Positions 40,361 to 53,657 of a stretch of DNA of 64,000 nucleotides are shown here, piece by piece. A program made the position numbers and the translations under genes. The stretch covers positions 558,001 through 622,000 of the forward strand of contig JAVTVJ010000787.1 in NCBI GenBank assembly GCA_034509425.1, in the 5' to 3' direction. Source of the stretch: Eopsaltria australis (lineage: Eukaryota; Chordata; Aves; Passeriformes; Petroicidae). Every line of letters begins with the position of its first letter. The stretch's first letter is position 1. Below the pieces are notes generated by a model. It searched no databases. It was not told the DNA's origin and saw only the letters and a list, made by a program, of their open reading frames with translations.

Positions 40361-43104
40361 CCAGGAAAGATGTGCGTGTGGTTGTGTCCTCCTTGTTTCT
40401 CTTGCCTTTCTTGCTGGGTTTCTTGGGGTGTGTTTTTTGTCCCACATCCAGAAATGTTTGTCAGGAAGGGGCTGTGGTGTCCCCACTGCTCTTGGGCCCC
40501 ACCTTAGTCCCAGGCCTGCTGCCCTTCCCAGGTGCTGGAGTTGATGCTCCAGGAATCCAGCAGATTATCCAGGTGTGTTTAGGGGAGAGGGATCTGTGGT
40601 ACAAACAGCCTGGGAGCTCCTGTGTCCATCCCTGGGCAGAGGGGCTGTGCTGGGCTGGGTGGTTCTTCCATCTCTGCTGACCCCAAAGCTCCTCCTTTCC
40701 TGTCCCTGTGTCACCTGTGACCCTCCCCCAGTGTCCCCTCCTCGGTGGGCAGAGGCACCTGGCACAGCTTTGGGTTCCCTGCCTGCTCCAGGCTTTGGTT
40801 GTCCCAAACCCAATCCTGGGGAAGCACAGAAAGATCTGCTGGGCTCTTCCTGCCCCTGGCTCTGGGAATTGCCCTCCGGGTGACCCTCTGCAAGTGGGGA
40901 CCGTTGGCATTAACACTGATTAATTAATTAATGTGCTCTAATTTTGCTTTGGTACCGTGTCCCACCAGACTCCTACACGTGGCCAGAGTTCACCCAGAGC
41001 CTGTGGAAGGTCCCAGAGCTCCTGTGGGACACAGGCTGGGAAAGGATCCCTTGGGATCCCCCAGGGAACACTCTGGGATTTGGTTGCTGTCTCAGTTCTG
41101 TCCCAAGACAAACCTTCTTTGAAACTGGGGATAAATTTGTGTGAGCTCTGAAGCCTGGGAGGGGGAGACTCCTGCTGAGGTTTTGTTACCCTCTCCCTCA
41201 GGGCTGGTTGCTTCTGCTCAGCCTTTCCTGGTTGAACATTTGCCTCAAAATCCTGAACACGGGGACAGGGCTGCAGGAGTGACTTGGAAGGATGGGAACT
41301 TCAGGGGCAGCCTCAGGAATGTCCAGCCACCCCCGAGGTGGCTGTGGGTGTGTAACCTCCATGTGCTCACCCTGCTCCATCCTGCCCAGCCCGAGGAAAG
41401 TCACAGTAAATCAGATTTGTACCTAATTTGTGCTTAGGGTACACCTGTGGGGACACACTGTGTGATATGTATGTATTATATATATTTTTATATATATGTG
41501 TGTGTTCTTTCCTCCTTGTGGCAGAGGTTCTTTGTCCAGGTTTAAGAAAAGCCAGTATGTGACAATTATTAAGGGTTGTGAGTGGCAGAGAGGAGGGATT
41601 TGGTCATGGTTTAATCAAAACTGGGTATGAATTGTTCTGCAATTTCCAGGGAAAGGCAGGAGAGGAAATGCTGCTGGATTCAGGATGAGGTGAGCAGCCC
41701 CTTTGCCTGTGAATCTGGAGGGGCAGAATCATGAATTAATCCAGTAAAAACCCACTCACTTGGTTCAAGGGGCTCAGAGAGACTGAAAAATACATTTCCT
41801 TTCTGGAAACAGCTGGGTCAGTCTCAAGTGCAGTCAGAATCCCATTGAAAGGGAGATCCAGGCTGGATTGGTGTTCTCAGAGTGAGGACAAAGCAGAGCA
41901 GCTTCCTTGGGAAGGACAAATGTCATGGACTGGCTGAGGAATCATCAATTAATGATAATGGAGCTAAAGCCAAGAGGGACACGATGCTGGCTGTCAGGAA
42001 AGGAGCTGCAGAGGGGAAAGGGAAGCAAGAGGATGAGCTGATAGCAACTGCAGGGAAAGGAAAGCTCTTGTTTTCACAAGGCCAAGCTGGGGTGGTTTTT
42101 CCTGAAGGGTCTCCAAGCTTTGGTTCGTTTTCCTCGATTTCCCAGGGAATTTCCTGCTCATCCCCAGCAGGAACAGCTCAGCACAGGGTCTGGAGTCTGG
42201 CTGCACCTCCACAATCTCCTGCCAGGGACACAGCTTTTCCCACACCACCCCTGCTTCCTGTCCTTCCCTGGGCTGGAGTGCAGGGCCCTGAGAGGGGGAA
42301 AAACTCATCAGTGCTGGGGATAAACTCATCAAGTTGAGAATAAATTCATCAAGTTGATAAATCCATCAAAGAAAGAGGGCAGGAACTGAAACCAGAGCAA
42401 GCAGAGAGGCAGCTCTTCCACTGGGGAACAGAAATGGAGCAACCTCCCCAAGGAATCCGTGCAATTAAAACATGGGTGAGGCCAAAAATGAGGAGTCAGG
42501 GAAATGGGAGTGTGAGACTCCTTGGGAAAGAGGCAGGAGCTGCCAGGTAAAGCAGCAAAATGAAACCAAGGGAGGCAGGTGGGGAAGGAATGTTTTATAG
42601 ATGGGTGAGCCAGGCTAATTAAAACAAGTTCGGACTGAACACTTTGGTTCTGCTGCTCCTTCCCCACTGGATCCAGCCCTGTGAGTGTTTTCCAGAAGGA
42701 GCTGAGGTGGGACTTGAGAGGCCACAGTGGTGCTTGTGTCTGTGGCAGGTCCATCATCCCTGGCCCCTCCCCACGTTTTTCAGCACCAAGGAAGTTCCAG
42801 ATCACCCTTGGGAGATGCAGCAGCGGCCGGGCTCAGCTGTGGGGCACCAGAGCAGCAAAGAGCAGCTGAGGTATCCAAAAATTCCCTTTTATCCTGAGAG
42901 CATCATTGGTATCAAAGAGGCACGAGGTGTCCCAGCAGCATCCTCTGCCACCGCCTTGGCAGCCAGCACGTGTCACCCATGGGCTCAGGGCTCTTCTGCC
43001 ATGAGCCACCAGGATGGAGGGGCCAGTCTCCCCGGCCCTAAGGCCACCTTCCTCATGTGCATCCTCCTCCTCCTCCTCCTCTCCACGCAGGGCAGGGCTC
43101 TGTG
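40361..43104. other. Intergenic region between convergent CAPZB and SLC66A1
   Basis: It contains a TA/TG-rich microsatellite at about 41466-41506 and a short array of about 20-bp units with ataaactcatcaag-like words at 42298-42370. The SLC66A1 3' UTR must lie in its right part, but I found no canonical poly(A) hexamer on the minus strand below 43105. No additional gene is supported. Confidence 0.65.
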
Positions 43105-46100
43105 TCAGCTCTCCAGGCTCTCACCCTGCTCCCCAAGGAGAGCATCCCTCTCCTCGAGGGTCCCGGGCCGTCCTTTCCGATACGCCAGGAACTGGAAGGA
43201 GATCTGGGGAGAGGTCAAGGCTCTGCACGCTCACAGGGTGGAGCTCACGGGGTGGAGCTCAGGGATGCTCTGGGTGCCACCACCCAGAGGAAGGAGTTTG
43301 TGCCAGGACAGGTGGGAATGGCACAAGGAGCTCAATGCAAACCAGGGGCTGAGGTGTTCCCACACCACAAATCCCCCACGGAGCAGCAGCACCCCCACCC
43401 CTCCTGCTCCACTCCCTGCCAGCAGGATGGGATCCCATCCCAGGGGAAAGGATACAACCACGTCGAGGGCCAGGACGCCCAGGCTGCCCACGAGCCAGGG
43501 CAGGTGGTGCAGGATGTAATCCCCTTGGGCCTGGCCTGGCTCTGGGTTCTTCAGGAGGACACTGATGCCATACAGGGAATTCCCCAGCATCACCAGGGCA
43601 AAGAGAGAGTAGGAGACCCCACTGGTGGATTTCCTCTTGTACTGGGAAAAGAGGGAGAGGAGCTTGGCTGCAGCTCTCCTAAATCTCTCTGCAATGTGAT
43701 ATTAATCATCCTTTTCCCCCAACATTATAAAAAGAGAAGAGGTGGTGACTCAATGCCAAGAGTCTTTCAGTTCCCATTTGGCTTGCAAATAAGGCAAAAT
43801 GAAAGCCTCACCCTCAAAAGAGTGGTAGGTTAAAGGGAAGGGAGAAAAATAAATACAGAGAAATAAAATAATCCCTTGTGGGATGATCAGAGATAGGGCC
43901 TGGGACCTCTGAGAAGAGAGGAGAAAGGAGAACCCCATGAGGAGAAAGGAGACTCCCCAGCCCCCTTGGAGTGACAGGTGAGGAGCCACAGGGTCCCAGG
44001 CTGGGCACTCACGTTGGTGCAGATCTGGGGCACTCGGGAGCACAGGTAGAGCACGGAGGAGATGGAGCCGATGATAAATCCAATGATTTCAGTCCTGGAG
44101 AAAGGCTGCAAGGCAGGGGCGGGGACAGGGACAGCCCCTGTGCTCAGAGCTCCAGCACGGCCACACCCCCGAGTGTGCCCAGCTCCCCTCCTCTGACAGC
44201 CCGGTGATAATTACAGCTGATAATCAAATTTCACTTTGCCACGGGGAAATACCCGGTGCAATCTGTTATAATGGCAATTGGGTATATTTACAATGCTTGG
44301 AGAGGTTCTTTTCTACTGCCAGAGCAAAACTAGTTTGCAGACCTACCTTCACTTTTAGCCAGCTGAGTTACCTTGCTGCACTTTCTTGCTTGTTTGATTT
44401 TCAATAATAATAATGATAATAATGTGGCTAATTTGAAAAGTAATTAAGGGGAGAAGTCTTTCAAATTTCCTGAAAACAGGAACCACATTTTTTTTTGAGA
44501 ATGTCCATCCATGCAGCTACCTGAGCTACAGCCTGTTTGCAAACAGAGATGTGGGAGATGTGAGGTTTGCTGGCTCTTGGGCAGGCCCATAGAAGTCCTT
44601 GAAGCTTGAAGTGAAAATGCCCTGAAATGTGTGAAATCCTGCAGCAAACTGTTCCTGAATTTGGAAGCAATCTCTGGAAAAGCTCTCTTTCCAGTGTCAC
44701 CTTCCTAGGCTGTAACAGCCTCCTGGAGAACAACTTGGTCCTAAAATAGGAACAGCCCCTAACCCCCAAACACGTGGTGGGGTGCAGGGTGGCTTTTTGG
44801 GATCACAGCATCCAGCAGGGCATCCCCACCCAGATCTCGATCCCATCTCCCAGGTTCAGGAACTGGCTCACCTTTGTTCCAAGCTCATCCCCAGGAGCTG
44901 ACAGCAGAGACCTCCCTCTGAAGGTCCCTGGATCCTCACTGCTGGCACTGCCCAGGAGGGAGAGGCTGGACAGGGACCCCACGGAGAGGAACACAAAGAC
45001 TGCGTTGATGGGAGCAGGGACTGCAGGGAGTCAGACAGAGCCTGATTAGGGGGAATCCAGCAACCCCAAACAGCCCGGGGGTGCCAGGACCTCCAGAGGG
45101 TGCAGAAACCTCCAAACTCTCCCTTATCTCACCAAGGCACTGAGCAACCTCTGAACTCTCCCTTATCTCACCAAGGGACAGGCAGTGGCTGCTGTGGGTG
45201 ATTGATGTGATTATCTGCCAGTGATGTGCCCAATTTGTCCCTTATCAGGGAGGAAACTGCTCCTATCTCAGCTTCTTCAGGTTCAGGGCTCTCAAAAGTC
45301 ATCCCCTCTAGAAGATTTCACTGTCTTAACTCACAACAGCCACTCTCAAATCCCTGCTGTGGCTAATTTATTAGTAGTAATTTATTATTTTCCAATAATT
45401 TTTTTGTGATTATATTCAATAAACAAGCTTAACAAAACTACCTATCTGATGGGTCAAATATCACTTGGCTAATAACTTTACATGTCTTTACTAAGTTAAA
45501 TAATTATCCCAGTCACCAGGAGCCTGCTTGGGGTTCAGCAGTGCTGGAAAGGGGATTTTCTCTCTTTTCTCTGATTATTTAAACCCTGCAAGAACTGCTC
45601 AGGTTCCCTTTTCACTCTGGTTGAACAGACAGGAACTTCCCTGTCAAGGCAGGAGCACTGACCCCAAAACACCCAGAAAACTTCCCCCTTTTCCTCCCAG
45701 CACTGCCTGAGTCAGGAGTTCTGCGGTTCCCAGCTCTGAGGTGGAGGCACCACGTAACTATGGGGAATTTATTTCTTTCTGTGCTCAGTGAAGCTCACAG
45801 GAGGGTTATTTTCAGCCTGGCCACTGTGGGGTTGGGTTTGTAGGGTCTGCAGAAGCCCCAGGCCCAGCCTGTAGCTGTTTGCTGGCTTTGGCTCTCCTGA
45901 GAGCTCAAATTACCCAAGGAAAAAAAACCAGCAAGCAATAAGAGACATCTAATGACTGTGCCTGGGATCTCCCCAGGCTCCCAGGAATTCCCCCTTCCCT
46001 GTTCCCAGTGCCGAGGGCAGCAGAGGCCCCACCCCTGCCCCAACTCACACGCTCTGCTCCCGTTCTTCACCCGGTAGTAGCAGTAGAGGGAGAGCATCCC

Positions 46101-48030
46101 CAGGTCTGCCAGCACGTAGTAAATGGCCGTGTACACCTGAGGGGAGGGGACCGTGCTGGGGACACCTGCAGGGACCTGCTCGGGGGACTGGGATGCTCCC
46201 ACAGGGATGCTCCCTGCCCTCCCGAGGTTCTTGGGGGAGAGGGGAGTGTCCTGGGGTGGAGCACAGAGCAACCGCTGGGAGGAAAGAGGGAGCAACCCTG
46301 GAAGAGAAGGGTGGCCTGGGGTGGAGAAGGAAACAACCCCAGGGGAGAAAAAGGAGTAACCTGGGGGGTGAGGAAGGGAGCACCCCTGGGAGAGAAGGGA
46401 ACAACCCCAGAGGAGAAAAAGGGAGCATCCCTAAGGAGGAATTTCCATGGGGGAAGGAGGGAGCATCCCTGGGAGAGAATGGACCACACCAGGGGGGGAA
46501 AAGAGAGCAAGCCCAGGATGGGAGAGGGGAGCATTTCTGCGGGAGAAAGAGGCAGCATCCCGGGCAGTTTGGGTGTCTGGCTCCCAGTGGTGGCTAAAGC
46601 AGCTCCCAGCCCCTCCCTCCTCCCTGGAGCTGGAGTGTTTGAGAGCCAGCCCGGTGCGGTACCTGCAGGGGCAGCTGATCAGCCAGGAAGGAACCGATGA
46701 GGTTGAGGAGGTCTCCGCCCAGCCATCCCAGCAGGAAATAGATGGAGAGAGCCTGGTCCATGATGCCCGTTCTGCAGGCCTGGTAAAACTGCCTGCAGAG
46801 CATTGGGCAGAGGCACAAACATCACCCTCGGCTGGCTCCTGGGAGCCATCCCCAGGATTTCCTGCGGATCCCAAAGCAGTCACGGGAGGAAAAGCAAGTC
46901 CACAGCTCCCCTGGCCCCCGCTGGAACTCCTGAGCCCCACCGGTGCTCCCGGAGTGCCCTGTGGGAGGAGCAGCGAGGATGATCCCAGCTGTAGGATCCT
47001 CCCCTCAGGTTGCGAAAGGGCCGTGACCCCTCACGTGCCCCTGTGCCACCCTTGTGTCAGCACTTCCAAGCAGCCCAGGGCTCCTGGGGACATTCCTTCC
47101 GCAGCGTGACCTGTCCTGCCAGCCCTGCACGTGCCTTACGTGGGACATTGCGGCCGCCAAGCACAGCAACAACACCACGGCCACCACCGAGGGAGGCTCT
47201 GGGGCTGTGCTGCCTGCTCCCCTCTCCCGGGATCTGCCGAGCCCTCGCTGCTTTTGCCGGAGGAATTCAATCATTCCGGCGCCTTGTGCTGGCAGCTCGG
47301 TTTCTGCCGTGCCCCGGGAAGGGCTGCCCGGGATGTGGGGGCGACACTGAGGGGTTTGGGAGCGATAGTCAGGGGTTTGGGAGCGATCCTTCGGGATTTG
47401 GGAGTGATATTTCGGGATCTGGAAGCAGTGCCCAGGGATCTGGGAGCGGTACCCGGGGATCTGGGAGCGGTACCGAGGATTTGGGAGCGATACTCCGGGA
47501 TTTGGGAGCAGGACCGGGGATCTGGGAGCTGTACCCGGGGATTTGGGAGCGATACTCCGGGATTTGGGAGCGATACTCCGGGATTTGGGAGCAGTATTCC
47601 GGGATTTGGGAGCGATACTCGGGGATCTGGGAGCGGTACCGGGGATCGGGGACCGATACTCGGGGATCTGGGAGGAGTACCGGGGATTTGGGGGATTTGG
47701 GAGCGATACTCGGGGATTTGGGAGCGATACTCGGGGATTTGGGAGCGATACTCGGGGATTTGGGAGCGATACTCGGGGATTTGGGAGCGATACTCGAGGA
47801 TTTGGGAGCGATACTCGAGGATTTGGGAGCTGTACCCGGGGATCTCGGAGTGAAACTCACGGGAAGGCTGCAGCGATGAAGCAGACGATGGAGGCCAGCC
47901 CCAGGACGATGCTGGCGACATCCCGGCTGTCCTGGGCACACTCATTGAACACATCCATGATCCAGCGGGAGCCATTGGGACAATCAGAGAGATTCCCAAA
48001 GGGGAGCCCCCTCCAGCGCCGCGCAGCCAT
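43105..48030 (-). CDS. SLC66A1: Lysosomal cationic amino acid transporter (PQ-loop protein, PQLC2)
   Basis: It exports lysine, arginine and the cysteine-cysteamine mixed disulfide from lysosomes, and in mammals recruits C9orf72 complexes on starvation (family knowledge). Minus-strand coding exons: 48030-47861, 46792-46663, 46136-46049, 45020-44872, 44105-44013, 43641-43456 and 43203-43105. Lengths are 170, 130, 88, 149, 93, 186 and 99, joining in phase to 304 residues against about 291 in human. The start MAARRWRGLPFGNLSDCPNG aligns with the human N-terminus and carries two possible N-glycosylation sites (N13, N19). Both PQ motifs are intact: P57-Q58 (FPQFYQ) and P205-Q206 (SRVPQICTN). Conserved blocks include GGDLLNLIGSFLADQLPLQ and LHHLPWLVGSLGVLALD. 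The tail ends GEQGESLES and contains an acidic dileucine motif ERDALL (290-295), in place of the human dileucine tail. Introns carry several minisatellites. Confidence 0.95.
45021..46048. other. SLC66A1: SLC66A1 intron 3
   Basis: Intron between the coding exons ending at 46049 and starting at 45020. AT-rich around 45360-45510. No repeat or element recognised. Confidence 0.65.
46240..46560. repeat. Degenerate purine-rich minisatellite in SLC66A1 intron 2
   Basis: About ten diverged units of roughly 27-33 bp built on words like gggagcaacc or gggagcatccctggga followed by gagaaggg. The array is purine-rich on the plus strand. Long frames on both strands across it come from the repeat and are not coding. 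Confidence 0.75.
46663..46792 (-). CDS. SLC66A1: SLC66A1 second coding exon (first PQ loop)
   Basis: The exon completes P57 and encodes QFYQACRTGIMDQALSIYFL and the rest of transmembrane segments 2-3 to the donor at QLPLQ. A short plus-strand frame overlapping it is antisense shadow. Confidence 0.93.
47345..47850. repeat. 21-bp minisatellite, about 24 copies, in SLC66A1 intron
   Basis: The unit is GGATTTGGGAGCGATACTCG plus one base. Exact 21-bp periodicity is clear between 47690 and 47830, and more diverged units reach back to about 47345. Because 21 is a multiple of three, all frames stay open and repeat heptapeptides (for example AILGDLG sense, PKSPSIA antisense), giving false frames of up to about 400 codons. 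The array starts only about 11 bases past the splice donor at 47861 of the first coding exon. Confidence 0.93.
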
Positions 48031-48048
48031 GGAAGAGCTGCGATAACG
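48031..48048 (-). other. SLC66A1: SLC66A1 5' UTR part of the first coding exon
   Basis: On the minus strand an acceptor ttttccccag lies just before cgttatcgcagctcttcc and the ATG. This shows that an upstream non-coding exon exists. A matching donor, gaggag/gtgagt, ends that exon at 48472. Confidence 0.75.
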
Positions 48049-48221
48049 CTGGGGAAAAGGGAATAAAACAGGAAAAAATTTAATAGCACTGGGGAACGAC
48101 AGATCTGTGTGAGGGACAGGGCTGGGACTCCTCCGGGAATTGGTTCCTGTTGGAAAAATGGATCGTTAGGGGATAATGCACCTTTATTGGCCTTGGGTTT
48201 GCCACCAGCCTGGCAGGGTTT

Positions 48222-48425
48222 GGCCTCAAAGGAGAAACAGAAGAAATGAAAGAAGAAATAAGAAGGAAAAAAAAGGAAGAAAAGAAGAAGAAAAAAGAAA
48301 CAATCTTTTAAAAAAGGAAAGGAAAAAAGAAAAGGAAAGAAGGAAAAAAAAGAAAAAAGAAAATAAGAAGAAGAAGAAAAGAAGGAAAAAAAAGAGGGGG
48401 AGGGGAGAGGGGGAAAAAAATAAAA
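48222..48425. repeat. 200-bp polypurine/polypyrimidine tract
   Basis: The plus strand here is almost entirely A and G with GAA, GAAA and GGAAA runs, so the SLC66A1 sense strand is C/T only. It lies inside the first, non-coding intron (48049-48471). Such tracts can form triplexes. Here it also makes a long extra pyrimidine stretch upstream of the acceptor. Confidence 0.9.
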
Positions 48426-48472
48426 TAAGCTGAAATCCAGCCCAACCTGTCCTCGCAGCACCGGCACTCACC

Positions 48473-48917
48473 TCCTCACCGACGCGGTTCGGAACTTGAC
48501 TGGTTCCTCGCAAACTCGCTCTTTTTGAAACTTGGACAGTTTTTCTTTGCCAATTTACGACTCCTCAGACACCCGCCGGGTTTCCTTTGCCGCTGTCCCA
48601 AATCCTACGCGGTTTCCTTTGCTGTCCTCCCAAACCCCGCCGGGTTTCCTTTAACGCCGTCCCAGTCCCGCCGCTCCTCCGCCGCCTCAGCAGTTCCCTC
48701 AGGAAGTTGCCGGAAACCGGCAATTTTTCACAGCCCCGCAGCGCGAAACCAGTGAGCCTTTCCACAAAAACCGCTGCTTTCCCACACACTCCCAGCGGAT
48801 TGCCAGCGCTGCCTTTCCCAAGGTCACAGTTTCTCGGGATCTCGGGGTGCCCGGAGCCGGCCCCGCTCCGTGAGGGGCCGGGCGGGGCGCGGGGCGGGCC
48901 GGGCCCGCGCAGGCGCG
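48473..48917. promoter_or_regulatory. Divergent CpG-rich promoter of SLC66A1 and AKR7A2
   Basis: The sequence between the non-coding SLC66A1 exon and the AKR7A2 ATG becomes strongly GC- and CpG-rich toward AKR7A2, with several GGGCGGG/GGGGCGG GC boxes at 48870-48905 and no TATA box. The word GGTTTCCTTT occurs three times, at 48580, 48611 and 48643, spaced 31-32 bases. Exact start sites cannot be fixed from sequence. Confidence 0.75.
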
Positions 48918-52841
<3,924 letters not shown>

Positions 52842-53115
52842 GACGGGCCTGGGACACCTGGCACAGGCTCTGCAGGCTCGGGAGAGCTGCTCCCCACCCT
52901 GCCCTCCCATCCACGGGTGGAGGGCTGGAGGTTTTTCCTGAGTCAATGAAGCTTTGTAGGATCCACAGCCGTGCCTTAGTCCTCCCTCCCCAGCCCCTCT
53001 GCTCCCCCAGCACACCCCGTGATTCAGGATGCAGCTGATCAGGAAAATGAACATGTTAATGGGGTGAAGGCCCCTGTTCTGCTTTAATGTGACATCTTAA
53101 ATAATTACAGACAAG

Positions 53116-53121
53116 AATAAA
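53116..53121 (+). promoter_or_regulatory. AKR7A2: Poly(A) signal AATAAA of AKR7A2
   Basis: A canonical hexamer lies 275 bases after the AKR7A2 stop. It is the first in this direction, so the transcript likely ends near 53140, before the CR1 piece and the convergent MRTO4 gene. Confidence 0.75.
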
Positions 53122-53202
53122 ACCTCTTTCTAGCACAGACCCCATCTCTGACCTGTGCCTGGAACCTGGCATCTCTTTAGCAGCACTTGGGGACTTTGAA
53201 TC

Positions 53203-53345
53203 ACAGAATTCCAGAATGGTTTGGGTTGGAGAGTCCTTAAATCTCATCTTGTTCCACGCCCTGCCATGGCCAGGGACACCTTCCCGTATCCCAGGGGGCT
53301 CCAAGCCCCATCCAGCCTGGCCTTGGACACTTCCAGGGATAAGGC
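53203..53345 (-). mobile_element. CR1-like LINE 3' fragment
   Basis: It opens with cagaatggtttgggttggag and ends at ccttggacacttccagggat. It sits between the convergent 3' ends of AKR7A2 and MRTO4. Confidence 0.8.
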
Positions 53346-53529
53346 AGAATTCCAAGGATTGAGCTAAATATCTTCTGTGTCAGAATAACAAACCCTCAGC
53401 ATCTTTCCCTTTGTGCTCTATCAAGGTTGCATTACATTTCTTGCATTTACCCTTTCATGTTTGAGGTGTGATTTCCTCAGATCCCAGGATACACCAACAG
53501 CAACAACCACCTGAAGTTTTACATAGATA

Positions 53530-53535
53530 TTTATA
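53530..53535 (-). promoter_or_regulatory. MRTO4: Possible variant poly(A) signal of MRTO4
   Basis: On the minus strand TATAAA occurs in an AT-rich stretch about 125 bases after the stop. No canonical AATAAA or ATTAAA was seen closer, so this non-canonical site is only the best candidate. Confidence 0.35.
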
Positions 53536-53657
53536 TAAATATAAAAAAAGGCATAGTTAGGTCATTTTATATAAAGATCATCCCAGTCCAGGTGCACCCA
53601 GGGAAGGGAAATCTCCTCTTTTTGTCCCTAAAATGGAACTGTCTGGTGTCCAAGCTC

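Noticed and set aside
42644..43833. Plus-strand frames of 290 and 258 codons over 42.6-43.8 kb.
   Set aside because: They are antisense to the last two SLC66A1 exons, which have correct splice borders and clear similarity. No independent gene evidence.
46008..46700. Frames of 130-230 codons on both strands in SLC66A1 intron 2.
   Set aside because: Generated by the purine-rich minisatellite at 46240-46560. The real coding exon in this area is 46663-46792 on the minus strand.
47010..48467. Long open frames (about 170-400 codons) on both strands around 47.0-48.5 kb.
   Set aside because: They run through the 21-bp minisatellite and the polypurine tract, overlap SLC66A1 exon 1 in the wrong frame and have repetitive composition. 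No family match or splice context.
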